Shown here in pieces: positions 43,540-54,215 of a DNA stretch of 64,000 nucleotides (its first letter is position 1; every line of letters begins with the position of its first letter). This DNA is from Fennellomyces sp. T-0311. Its lineage: Eukaryota; Mucoromycota; Mucoromycetes; Mucorales; Lichtheimiaceae. The stretch spans positions 453,938-517,937 of the forward strand of contig JALLLT010000032.1 in NCBI GenBank assembly GCA_025266875.1. Direction: 5' to 3'. A program made the translations under genes and the position numbers. Under the pieces are notes generated by a model, which worked only from the letters and a program-made list of their open reading frames with translations, did no database searches and was not told the origin of the DNA.

Positions 43540-45791
43540 CGGTGCAATAGGCGATGGCATATTCGAAGATACATAATGGCCGAGACCGCGAACAAATCGC
43601 TCATAATGAGAAAAAGAGCAATAAAGCACAGGAATATCCTCATTACAGCGTGTGTTCTGCCTCTCAATTCTTTCGACTGCTTGTTCTATGCACTGGAAAC
43701 GTTGATCAATGCTCACAGACAAACGTTGCGTGCTCTCGTGGGCCTGAGCAAAACGTCTATCTATGGTATCAACCATTTGTGGCATTAGACGATGCAGATC
43801 CTGATCTAATGGTGGACGCGCTTCTTATTCCAAGGCAACTGAACGAAGTGAGTCTGCAAAAGTCCTGTAATTGGCACTGCAGAAAACAGGTTCCTGCCAG
43901 ATGAGCCACTCAGGAAACTGTTACATTAAAAAAACGGAATCCTATAAATTTCATTTGCTTAGAAACCCACAACTTAGCGGCACTGTGGTGTCCAAGAGTT
44001 AAGTCCGAAAATGGAAGATTAAATACCGAATTGCACTCAGCTTAATGCGTGTTCAGAATCAAGGATGGTGCAATCCGTACTACATTGTCACTTAGAATCA
44101 TGGATGGCGCAATCCGTACAACGTATTGCCCAGTATATAAGGAATATTGAATTGATAGTTGAACTTGATCTGTTATTCAGAATAAATCCATGTCTCAATG
44201 GATTCCTATTGTCTCTTCTATTTGTTCTTCTATCACTATCTAAACCAGATAACACAGGCACCATATCGTAATGACCTGCCATACCTCCAAGATGATGGTG
44301 CGAAAGTATATCATCAGTTTCCAAAAATTAGGGCCAGCAATTTCCTTCAGTAGCTCTCCCGATCTATATCTTTGTTGCCAATAGTCGACCTCTGGGAAAA
44401 CCTGCTTTTTCAAAGGTTCAGGTGGGTCTAGGGCGGCATGTGGCAAGTGGAAAGCGCCACCTCGGGTTGGAAAACCAGCAATCGAGCACATCGCCTGCTT
44501 GGGAAGGCTGGTTAAGTACGAGGCAATGAAAGAATCAGCACCCCAGCGACCAGCTCTACGTTGCTGGTTGTCAGCAACATCATCTTCATTCATCAATCTC
44601 GCAAAGCAACCGCGCAGCGCATGTGTCACCTTGGACGTGTTAATGCCAAGGAGAGCAAAGACATTTCTGTAGGAATTGTAGTGCGTATCATACGAGTACT
44701 TCCTGTGGGGACCATCACCAAAGATTACATGGACATTATACCAATTGGCGCACTCGGACATATCTGGGTAGTGTTCATCACGAGAAATATGCCAATGGTA
44801 AAAGAAGTAAAAAGCCATGGCTCCGAGTGGACACAAGAGAACTTCCTTGTTCCGAAATGCAGAACCAAACCCCCGGCCACCAAGCTGATTCTGCTTGCTG
44901 TGATCCATGTTGATAACCAGAGCTTGGCACTCTGTTGGACCTTCATTATCACATGGAACACAGTAGAGGTCGGAAAGCTGCATTTTTCTGGCCGTCTGGC
45001 TATGGCCAAGGATTGCGTGAGCCATAAGGATATCAAAACGATCCCTGACTGCCTTGGCGTTGTTCTTGGTCAAGTAATACTTGCTAATGTCAACAAGCTC
45101 ATCGTACGTGTAACCATCGGCCATAGTACCAATCCCGCGATTCTCAAAGCTTTCATGGTGTCTTTTTGTCTCGTTACGGTCCAATGAATTCAAAACAGAC
45201 TTGACTGCTTTTCTATGTAGATGCTTGATGAACTTTGCACCTGGCTGTGCCTGCTGTTGCCTCCACAAGTCAACGATCGGCTTGACATAGTGGCCAACAG
45301 TTTTCGCATTCAGTGGCTTAGGCATTCCGTTGGGTCCAGGCTTTTCATGCTAATTTCCTCGAGGAAATGACAACCTCTCATAACCAGAGAACAAGTTTTC
45401 CTTCATGAACGAGCTCTTTATCATGAAACTTGCGCACATTTTTGCACCAGTGCTGCATATTTTAGAAATAACTTCCAGAGTAAGCAAAACTACATTTTAT
45501 ATTACGCCTCATGCCTTGTATTGTTGAGCACACCTTAAATTCCTTTTGCCTTGGATTATAGGCTAAATTCGTGTTTTCTGCGCGCACCTGATTCCGGTCT
45601 TCGATGGAATCCCTGATTGCATCGTTGATATCGTCATCATTTCTTTTGTTATGTAACAGAACGCTGCCCATTTGCTGTTCTAAAACTTCGCCTCCATTTG
45701 CTTCACGTAAGGCGGCAAGAACGGCATGATGAATAGCCTCTTCATTGCTGATGGCAGGCGCTTTTCTTGCTGCGGATTTTGTACGAGCCAT
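43540..45791 (-). pseudogene. Crypton tyrosine-recombinase gene, broken
   Basis: Minus-strand gene. Exon A (45791-45534) encodes MARTKSAARKAPAISNEEA and NLAYNPRQKEFK; after an 80-nt intron, HWCKNVRKFHDKELVHEGK continues from 45452. A frameshift plus TAG then separate it from the recombinase part (about 45355-44285), which has LGHSQTARKMQLSDL, KVTHALRGCFARL, GRWGADSF and SYLTSLPKQAMCSIAGFP, the Crypton arginine, HxxR and catalytic tyrosine pattern. An intron (44284-43918) holds a solo LTR. Exon C (from 43917) continues FPEWLIWQEPVF, has an in-frame TAA at 43825-43827, then a coiled coil (MVDTIDRRFAQAHESTQRL) before the nested LTRs and the severed GCR1_C domain at 37553-37936. The family is clear; this copy cannot make a full protein. 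Confidence 0.85.
43984..44256 (+). repeat. Solo LTR of the chromovirus family, inside a Crypton intron
   Basis: 273 bp, near-identical to the chromovirus LTRs (one A missing, a few substitutions), with perfect GGCAC duplications (43979-43983 and 44257-44261). The insertion lies wholly within an intron of the Crypton gene: donor GTATGG at 44284 and acceptor AACAG at 43918 flank it. Confidence 0.93.
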
Positions 45792-46074
45792 CTTTCTGAC
45801 TTTCGATAGAAGGAAGTGTAAAGCGTAGAAGTAAGGTTGCGAAGGATAAAAAGTATAAAAAAGGTGTGTGTAACACTAAATCGAGCAGCAGCACAGTACC
45901 ATCACTGTTCCTAGGTCTCAGAAAAAGTTAAGATGGGTTATACAAAGTAGCTGGATAGGCCAGTTACAGTTCGAGGATGCGATTTATTAAGACACAGACT
46001 GTTAATACCAAGGTATTGACACTCTGTACTAATAAAATACTTAGGTATCCAGAGTCTCCACTTGTTACACAGCG
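45792..46074. other. Spacer between Crypton and hAT relics
   Basis: Likely holds the Crypton promoter (TATAAAAAAGG at about 45853) and one end of the hAT relic. No exact termini were recognised. Confidence 0.4.
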
Positions 46075-46426
46075 CTAGGACTGAGACTGGACAGGAGACT
46101 GGATGTCAAGATACATGTCAGTATCATTGGTCTTGATGTAGTAGCTCTTAAGCTTATCCTTACCAATGGAACAAGCAAAGGCAATGTCTGGGATCTCCTC
46201 CTTGATTGTCTCGAGATGGTTGAGCAGGTCATTGTAGTTGACAATGACTTTGTTGATGATGAGGTAGGTACTGCCGAAAACGTTCTTTGTTACTTTCTAG
46301 AACTTGCCGAGGAGGGACGCAACTTGCTCCAGATACTGCCAGTCTTCATTCTTCAGCTGGCAATCTCTAAGGTTGTTGAACAACCTTATTACCACATGGT
46401 ACAGCATTCGCAGCAACAGGGCACGC

Positions 46427-46840
46427 TGAGATAAGAGCGAAATAGTGAGTATCGAAAAGGGATGATAGAAGTCAACGAGACTCAGAAAACTATAGTTTAT
46501 TGATGAAGAGTTCGCTCTATTTATATTAAATGCTTATCATGGATGGGACTTCCTATTACCAATGTTATTCAAGGCCATATCATGATTATACCTGTATATC
46601 CATTACGTATGTCATGTTGGGTGTCATTGAGAAACGAGTGATGTCTATCGTTATGGAACCGGTCCATAACGGATAATGATAAGCTAAGTGATAGCTGTTG
46701 ACACGCGTTCATGATAGCGTCTATGACAATATGCCGGATATGGAAGATATGTCTGCATGAGTGAGTTTTACCAAAAAGGAAAGTGAGAGATAACCATTCC
46801 GAGATACTGATTAGTGATTATGTTCATGTTGGATACAACA
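46427..46840 (+). repeat. Solo LTR (414-bp family), plus orientation
   Basis: 414 bp from TGAGATAAGAGCG to GGATACAACA, flanked by perfect CACGC duplications (46422-46426 and 46841-46845). It interrupts the hAT relic. A CTATTTATATTAAA stretch may be its TATA region. Confidence 0.92.
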
Positions 46841-47258
46841 CACGCTATACCATCTGGAACATAGAATTCCACCAAATATGAACGCCGCGGAAAAGGATGA
46901 GTTTGGGGGACCCAGTAGCAGCACAGAAGCAGGAGAACTCTTCTCTCTATGCAGAGGAAGCTCTAAAAAGGTATATGTTAGTCGTTGCTTTTTTGCATAT
47001 CGCTAAAACTATACCTTATCTTAACAATACCCTTGCACAATCCCTTGATGGCAGATGGTCAGGCAGGGTCCAGTCTTGGACCTAGTATAGCTTCTGGATT
47101 ATGGCTACCAGCTGGTTCATTGAGGTCTTTTTCGCTCTCATCTCGGTCTGGTGGTGGGGCAGCAAGTCCGATGTCAAGTATCTGCTGCACTGCAAAGTGA
47201 ATGACATGTCCAAACACGCAATAAAATTCTTGGCGGTACAGAATTCCAATCTGCATTA

Positions 47259-47672
47259 TGTTGTATCCAACATGAACATAATCACTGATCAGTATCTCGG
47301 AACGGTTATCTCTCACTTTCCTTTTTGGTAAAACTCACTCATGCAGACATATCTTCCATATCCGGCATATTGTCATAGACGCTATCATGAACGCGTGTCA
47401 ACAGCTATCACTTAGCTTATCATTATCCGTTATGGACCGGCTCCATAACGATAGACATCACTCGTTTCTCAGTAACACCCCAACATGGCATACGTAATGG
47501 ATATACAGGTATAATCACGATATGACCTTGGATAACATCGGTAATAGGAAGTCCCATCCATGATAAGCATTTAATATAAATAGAGCGAACTCTTCATCAA
47601 TAAACTACAGTTTCTGAGTCTCGTTGACTTCTAGTGTCCCTTTTCGATACTCGCTACTTCGCTCTTATCTAA
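47259..47672 (-). repeat. Solo LTR (414-bp family), minus orientation
   Basis: 414 bp, the reverse complement of the copy at 46427-46840 with about 95 percent identity by eye, flanked by perfect CATTA duplications (47254-47258 and 47673-47677). Its own target duplication shows it is an independent insertion, not one arm of an inverted-repeat element. Confidence 0.92.
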
Positions 47673-49703
47673 CATTAAAACCGTTATTAGAAAATTTGTT
47701 ACTAAGGATTATGTCAACGCTTACCCATTCGCCATCACAAATGTTTCAAGATATTTGGCCATGCTCAGCATGTTGGACGCGTTATCGGTCATAATGGTAA
47801 ACAGCTTATCGACGATGTCATACTCTTTCAGCAATACTACATATGCATCCTTCAGGTTTTCACCAGTTGTTGTATCCCAGTGGTATCAGGAGGCAAATGA
47901 GTTGTACCTGGTGTAGCATGCAGTAGCTTAAGAATAGTCTATTTTCAATTTATGTTTCTCTCTCTCTTCTCCAGAATAAGTCTCTCCTCTAAAGAGTCTC
48001 ACGAATTAATTCGTCCACACACACACCTAACTACACCAAACACTTCACCAGTATGCGCACCATCGATTGGATGGAAGCTAATTATCAGCTCACGCGGTTC
48101 CCATGCGTCTGCATCGATCCCATGCGCCGTAACACCAAGGAATTCTTCTTGGAAGGGACTGGTCTAGGCATCGATGGTAAACGAGATCTTGTCGACCTTT
48201 GCAAAAACGGCAGTGATTTGTTTAACTACTTCAATGTGTCGCTCGGCGAGCTAATTAGAGCAACTATGTTAATATTTCTTTATGATATAGAGTTGTCCAT
48301 TACCTTTTGACCAATTGTATCGGCACTAGGGAGCTTGAACGCATGCAGGTTTGGGGCGCCTTGCACATGGTTCAGCAATGCCTAGAATTCTGGGCTCTTT
48401 ACAATCGCCAATGGCAAGCAGGATCGGACTAGGAGTCGCAAAATGTTGTTGATGAATTCATCCGGACTGAAGACTCGTGGGCGCTTCGCGTTATTCAACA
48501 TCTTGTCCAGCGGTCTGAGTGTGGCGTTGCCATCGTTGACACCTCCAGAAACATTGTGCTTTCGCAGCAGATGTTTTTTGATCGTCGAGGTGTTTCCATC
48601 TTTTCCATGGACAGGCTTGCCGCATCCAGGATAAAGGCAGTGCATCTTGTCACCTGCACGCTTACCCCAGTTGCCATGAGGAATCCAAGATCCTCCAGAA
48701 CTCGACGACGCGTTGGACTCAAGGCTTGCAGGTTCCTCATCAACAATGACACTGTCAACGTCATCATCGAACGTTTCTTCATCGTTGATAAATGCTTACT
48801 GTATAGAAGGACCTGATAAGTATCACAATCACTATCAAACCAAGAATGAGGTTACCTCTTGGGGAGTCAAGATCAACTCCTCTTCATCAAAGCGTTGGTT
48901 GGAGCTGGAGCTGGAGGATCCAGCGTTGAAGGACATGGTTACAGTTAATGGAAGTGAAACTGGATAATGTATCACAAATGATGGTGTCTTTACTGGTAAG
49001 TGTCTCTCGTATTTATAGTAACGATGAACGGATTGTACCGGAACCAGATACTCTTTCACAGGAACCAATCGGTTGCATCGTGTCATCGTGGATAATTGTT
49101 ACTGTGCATTATGTTTAACGAAGCGGATGGATGCACTCTACAATAAATTCAAGTGGTTCTCATCAGTTTTTGCATTAATTTAAGCCTGGATCAAACATTA
49201 TGAAACCAGGTACACCAATTGGATGGATCATACCCTTTGTTTCAGTTATAGCAATGTGCGGTGAATGTTTATGCGGATTTTGACAGCAGATAAACTTGCA
49301 AGTCGTATCAAACAGTAACAATAGGTAACGATGTCAGTACTTTACAACATATTAATCTCACTCAATAGCAGTACTACGAGCACGACCACCACACTTTTCA
49401 ACAGCGACACACCAGATACTTCCAACACCAGCAGCAATAACTTTGCACCTAAAAGATCAGACCGTTATCCACATGCTTCCGGCACACCTTATTGCATGCG
49501 ATTACATATGTAGATGACGGGCTTTTGATTTGCAAAGTACCACAGCAGATATGCTTTCTTTTTCGCTTTTAACATCATGCAACGACCCTCTTAAAATTTC
49601 ACCACGATTGCGGTGGCAATATGTTATGCCTGCTTCATCCAGTATTTGAGTAGGCCTTTCCAGTATACCCACTGCGTTATGTGCTCAAGCTACCAAACGC
49701 ATG

Positions 49704-49774
49704 GAAGCCCATCACTATATGCGCCTCGAGCACATATTGTACGTACCGATTTTGCACATATAGTGATGGGCTTC
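49704..49774. repeat. 71-bp hairpin, 18-bp perfect stem
   Basis: GAAGCCCATCACTATATG at 49704-49721 is exactly complementary to CATATAGTGATGGGCTTC at 49757-49774, with a 35-nt loop. It could be a miniature foldback element or a small-RNA precursor. Confidence 0.8.
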
Positions 49775-50324
49775 TGGTTTTCAAAATAGCAAGGTAATGC
49801 ATGTGATATGAACAGCGACACTCCTTTTTAATCCCCAACTCAACAATCCCGTTCAAAGCAGCATTAATTATGCGATGCTCCCAAACTTCGTCATAATTAT
49901 TAATAATCCTGTCAGTTCCCTCAACCAGTGACCCTTTGTTTCAGATAGTTCCGGTTTCTCGTAATCACCACCAGGAACAGAAATAGTAATCCGCACAACA
50001 TTACAATGTTTACTCCCTGCCCCATTTGGTTCCTCACGCCAGTTTCTTCTGTTATGAATCCGGCATTAACGACATACAGCATTGCACCTTTTCCTATGCC
50101 TTATTGCTGATATGACGTCGTCGCTATTGTGCTTTATGTAGACGTACTGAATTAGTACACAAACCAGAGCGGTTCGCACTCCACAAACTTACCAAACATA
50201 TTGATATCAGAAACACCAATTATGTCAACCTCATTTATGTTTCAGCCATAACAATACAAGGCAGCCATTTGCATTTTTCACTTGCGATACCATATGTATG
50301 CACAGTCGCCTCGTATAAACGCAA

Positions 50325-50403
50325 AAAAGGGCTCATCGCTGGTGCACGGCCGTCGAGTATCACATTGTATCTCGATGCTAGCGCACCAACGATGAGCCCT
50401 TTT
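50325..50403. repeat. 79-bp hairpin, 21-bp stem with one mismatch
   Basis: AAAAGGGCTCATCGCTGGTGC (50325-50345) pairs with 50383-50403 except at one base; the inner TCGAG/CTCGA can extend the stem. The arm core GGGCTCATCG recalls GCCCATCAC of the hairpin 600 bp to the left. Confidence 0.8.
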
Positions 50404-50676
50404 CTGAAACTTTTCATTCTTACACAAGATCAATAACTTGGTGACAGACCCTTAATTCCATCAATTAATTAATCAGCCACAACGCTTTTGTTTCTTGCTG
50501 ATACAAAGTGCATCACCTTCAGCAATGCAGCCTCGGCCTTTCAACCTCATTTACATCTCCATTTTCAGCTACCAGCTTCTCATAATTACGAAGTGCGACA
50601 TTTGCAACAATAAATAAGACACATCTTTTTAACGTACGCTAATGCCTTAAAATTCGGCATTTGTTTCTAATTCATA

Positions 50677-52026
50677 CACTCCCACCCAAAAAGTCTTCAG
50701 AAAATTTTTGGATTCCGCTGCTATGCAAATACATGCATGTTTTTCAAAGGCATTTCTTTAAGAGTATCATTATTAAAACTGCCAACTTCCACTAGAAAAA
50801 AAAATAATTGTATTTATGTTAAAAAGTTTAAAATGGGGTATTGACATACACTAATACTTTGTATGCTCTCCCTTGGCTTTAATGACAGCCTTGCAACGAT
50901 CTGGCATACTACCCACGAGAGACTCTGCCAGTTTAATGGTCAGTTTATCCCACTCTTCACAAAGTGCAGCCTTTAGCTCTTCTTTGGTCGAAATATGAGC
51001 TCGACGCTTTCTGATTTTCTTTTCTAAGGCATCCCATACATGCTCAATGGGATTTAAATCAGGGCTCTGGGCAGGCCAGAAGCTGAACCCTCTGATACCA
51101 GCTTCCTCCTTGTATCGCCTCGTATAGCCACCGGTATTGGCAGCTAGCGCCGTCTTCTTGGAAGATAAACTCTCGAACAGTATCTTCAGTGACTTTTTTA
51201 AGGTATGGGAGGAAGTGATTGACGAGGCAGGTGGCATATGCTTTTTGATCTACATTGCCATCCATAAAGACCAATGGTCCGAAGCCTCCCACCCAAAAAC
51301 AGCTCCATACCATGACCGATCCTTTGCCAAACTTGTACGTTGGAATGATATGGCGTTTTTCATATCGCTCCCCTTGTCGTCTGATGACGCGTGCCCCTCC
51401 ATCATTGCCTCGTACTGTGAATCTGGATTCATCAGACCAGATGACGTTGCTCCATTGATCCATGGACCAATTCTTGTGCATTTTGGTCCACGCAAGCCGT
51501 CGAGCTATCTGCTTACGCGTCAAAGCTGGATTTCGAGTTGGTCGACGAGAGCCAAAGCCGTCCCTCTTCAAATACTTGATCACCGTGTTTCTGGAGATCG
51601 TAATGCCTGCACTCTCAAGTGCTGCTTGGTGAAATAAATATGGCTCCATTGGGTTGCGTCTTGCACTAAGCCGGAGGGCAATTCGATTCGTCTTGTTCAG
51701 TTTTTCGAGTCGCCCACTTCTAGGCTTATTCCTGATAGTACCAGTTTTTTCCCACTTCTTGATGACACTATCGATGGTGTTGCGATTTATCCCGGTAATG
51801 GATGAAATCTCAAGGGATTCGGTATTAGCCAATTTCATTCCGATTATTTGATCTTTTTCTGCTTCTTTAAACTGTCGGCGCTTCTTAGAAATGTTGTTGG
51901 TAATATCGCGAAGGGTCATTGTGATGTAGAGTAAGAAAAGGGGTGGCAACATACATAAATGTAAAATATTTTGTTTTTATTTTGCTTCCAAATTTGGAAC
52001 TTCCGAAGACTTTTTGGGTGGGAGTG
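50677..52026. mobile_element. Tc1/mariner transposon
   Basis: 1,350 bp with terminal inverted repeats starting CACTCCCACCCAAAAAGTCTTC at both ends and TA at each side (50675-50676 and 52027-52028). It carries one transposase frame on the minus strand, broken by a single-base shift. The strong match of the ends suggests that the insertion is not old. Confidence 0.92.
50851..51919 (-). pseudogene. Tc1-type transposase with 1-nt frameshift
   Basis: Starts MTLRDITNNISKKRRQF at 51919. Paired helix-turn-helix parts (KDQIIGMKLANTES, then GINRNTIDSVIKKWE; GRLEKLNK; ISRNTVIKYLKRDGFGSRRP) precede the catalytic domain: NVIWSDESRFTV (first Asp), IFQEDGASC (second Asp), then WPAQSPDLNPIEHVWDAL (Glu), ending KAKGEHTKY. 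Between the second Asp and the Glu, the frame shifts at about 51136-51140, where one extra base appears (TGCCAATACCGG). Apart from that, the protein is complete, about 355 aa, normal for Tc1. It is therefore a recently inactivated or mis-sequenced copy. Confidence 0.9.
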
Positions 52027-52182
52027 TATTCATTTCACACCAACACATATCTGTTTCACACTGGCATATATCCATTTTTCATCAATACCATAATTTTCAT
52101 ATTTGAGTGCTGTCCTGGAGAGCGTAATTCCCCAAAAAATTACTTCTTTCGCTGATTGTACCAAGTCATTGCATCTATTCTT

Positions 52183-52313
52183 CTCGGGTCGGGTATCGGG
52201 TACGGGCCTTCGGGTCTTACGGGTCTTTTACGGGTACGGGTCGACTTCTTCAAAGTCGGGTACAGGTCAGCCGATACCCGACTCGATACCCGAAATGCGA
52301 TACCCTACTTCAG
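52183..52313. repeat. GC-rich foldback of GGGTACGGGT-type motifs
   Basis: A run of related motifs (TCGGGTCGGGTATCGGGTACGG at the left, GATACCCGACTCGATACCCG at the right) forms an imperfect inverted repeat in otherwise AT-rich DNA. Similar GGGTA-rich ends occur in some hAT-type non-autonomous elements; I cannot define exact ends or a target duplication. Confidence 0.6.
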
Positions 52314-52317
52314 TGAC

Positions 52318-52470
52318 ATGATCAAGTGCGGCAACAGATCCATGAAGGCTAAACATCTTGCTACGGCGCTCAAATTGGAGGAAGAGGTTGATTCACTTGC
52401 ACCTTTTCGATACTATGTCGGTCATTGGGCGGCCCTTAGTTGTCTTAGAAAGCATTGGCAAAACGTTGAA
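52318..52470 (+). CDS. Unrecognised possible exon
   Basis: ATG at 52318 opens MIKCGNRSMKAKHLATALKL, then EEEVDSLAPFRYY and LSCLRKHWQNVEQ, running to a GTAACA donor-like site. It is protein-like and may be the first exon of the gene whose end is at 53156, but the intervening exons are not clear. No family recognised. Confidence 0.3.
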
Positions 52471-52721
52471 CAGGGTAACACCAGAAAAGCTAGCACGAAA
52501 GCCATGCCATATCACTGAAGGTAACTGCTGTGTTTTAGGAATGAACAAATTCATACGCTAAACATGTACTAGAGCCAGAAATTCTCTCTCATGTGAAGTA
52601 CCATGAAGATTCGCAAAGGTTTTTATTCCTCATACACATCTGTATTTTCTGACCGTGAAGCCGTAGCTCTCCTGGCATCGAAACTACGACTAAAGAGAGC
52701 CAAGTATTTCATAACTACAAT

Positions 52722-53156
52722 GTGGACGAAGCAGCAGGTGGTGTTAACAACAGCACAAGGGACGACGACGAGTCAAGTAGCCAAGATAGTACAGGCGATG
52801 ATGATGTGGCGTCAATCAGAAGCAGCAGTAGCACCGAAGACGGTGATATAAACAGCAGTGAGTCTAGCTGTACTGATGAAGAGCAGGAGGCTTTTCGCCC
52901 AATCTCATATGAAGAACTCGTGCCTGATTTCCAGCGTGTCATGGACGAAGCGGGTAGTGAACAGTTTCCAAGACAGGTACGTGGAGGAGTATAAAATAGA
53001 GTAGGCATCACTCATGATAGTGTCGCTGACTAGGGCATTTTGGAAAATAAACGCCGTGACCTTAGGGCGCAGGAGAAGGAAAATGAGGTTGAAGCAACCA
53101 AACAGAAACAGAAAAAAAAGAACACCAGCCTTGCAAACTCGCGACGAAAGAAATAA
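52722..53156 (+). CDS. Unrecognised acidic protein, 3' exons only
   Basis: Two exons fit: 52722-52976 (the upstream limit is uncertain, the frame being open from about 52660 without an ATG) and 53034-53156, separated by a 57-nt GT-AG intron. The first has a Ser/Asp/Glu-rich low-complexity run (DDDESSSQDSTGDDDVAS) and then EAFRPISYEELVPDFQRVMD and EAGSEQFPRQ. The second reads GILENKRRDLRAQEKENEVE and ends in a lysine-rich tail KQKQKKKNTS, RRKK-stop. Frame continuity across the splice and a charged C-terminus suggest a real gene or a recent fragment. I do not recognise the family, and there is no clear start. The transposon-derived DNA just to the left may have removed the 5' end. Confidence 0.45.
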
Positions 53157-53769
53157 GTACTGGAACCGATTGAAAATGCCAAGTTGTGTTCGACAATTGC
53201 AAACGGATCAAAGTCAAATACTCCTGCTACATCACGCCGATCTATATCACGCTTATGTAAGAAATGTTAACGAAGTAGTTTAGGTAGTCTTCCAACAATG
53301 TAAATAAATAAAATCACTCTTAGTCATGCGTTGTATATGAACAATAACTGTTTTACTCTAGTCAAGTAATAACGTGAGCGCAGTATAGCACCAGATAATC
53401 TACTATTACTATAGAAACACGGGAAATCACTGGTAGTCCCTACATATCTCCAAGACACTGCAAAGTCCTGAAATTGTCAAGAAAAGGCTTTTCCCGTGAT
53501 TTGGTCCTTCCAGTTCCTTGCAGTGTTTTGCGGTGATAGAATTTCCCTTAGTGTATGTGACTAAGAGTGTCTTTAAATATTGCAAGAAAATGGTTTTGAC
53601 CGTTTGCATGAGTTTTTTAAGCGTTTTTATGGCAACGTAGAGCGTGTTGCTGTTAATCCAGACTAATACCAAGAAATTCACTTGTATTGAGGACATATGA
53701 CTCGGCACCTTTTTTTATAATGGCTGCCGTCTTGTGCATTAACTTGTGTTCTCTGCTTTCCCAGATCTT

Positions 53770-54215
53770 GACTATAAGTCAACCACAGCCTACTCCATTG
53801 GCAAACATTAACCATGTGGTGAAACAACCGCAGATGATAATAATAGAAGATATTTCCTATCAGATAACACATATCGGTTCAACACCATCACAAAGTGTAC
53901 TTACATAGTAACTTGTCTACACGGATTAAAGATTACACCGTATGAACGAATGGGATAAACTGAACAGGACATGAAATTGACTCCAATATAGCAATGCGGG
54001 TCATTACACTGCATTGCAGATGTCAAAGTCGTTCCCAGATACGCATGATCGGAACAAAGGAAAGGATCCTATACGTCTTCCATCCATTCAGGCAATTCTG
54101 AAGACGAAACACTATCTAAACTGCCATCGCTGATTCAGTAAAGCATATCCGAAACTTCAAAGGTGCTTTTATGAGTCTCCTTTCATTCTTTGTACCGTTG
54201 ATTCACTTCAAAACA
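53770..54215 (+). repeat. Dispersed repeat, copy B
   Basis: Collinear with the reverse complement of 35868-36690 (without the LTR there), about 85 percent alike by eye. It includes a protein-like start similar to the reading in copy A up to a GTACTTACATAG donor-like site. The two copies are in opposite orientation about 17 kb apart. Confidence 0.75.

Larger units (their letters stand above)
46075..48936 (-). pseudogene. hAT transposase relic interrupted by two solo LTRs
   Basis: Minus-strand pieces line up in hAT order. A possible start at 48936 (MSFNAGSSSSSS) precedes a BED-type zinc finger at about 48650-48560 (CLYPGCGKPVHG, then STIKKHLLRKH). Next is a part with FTIDA, stop, TSPFQEEFLGVTAHGID and HPIDGAHTGEVFG at about 48230-48000, then ENLKDAYVVLLKEYDI and KLFTIMTDNASNM at 47870-47770. 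After an LTR comes CVFGHVIHFAVQQILDIGL, and after a second LTR WQYLEQVASLLGKFYEVTKN and LNHLETIKEEIPDIAFACS up to a stop near 46075. Several stops and frameshifts occur, and the C-terminal dimerisation part is missing. Clearly dead. Confidence 0.85.
48937..50676. other. Gap with hairpin repeats, no gene
   Basis: No protein-coding gene is supported. It contains two small perfect or near-perfect hairpins (49704-49774 and 50325-50403) and TA-rich debris. Confidence 0.5.

Noticed and set aside
44561..45187. Long plus-strand frame of 208 codons
   Set aside because: Antisense shadow of the Crypton recombinase exon, which has clear tyrosine-recombinase motifs on the other strand.
46427..47672. A single foldback or DIRS-like element with 414-bp inverted arms
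   Set aside because: Each arm has its own 5-bp target duplication (CACGC, CATTA) and the spacer is hAT transposase sequence, so they are two separate solo LTRs.
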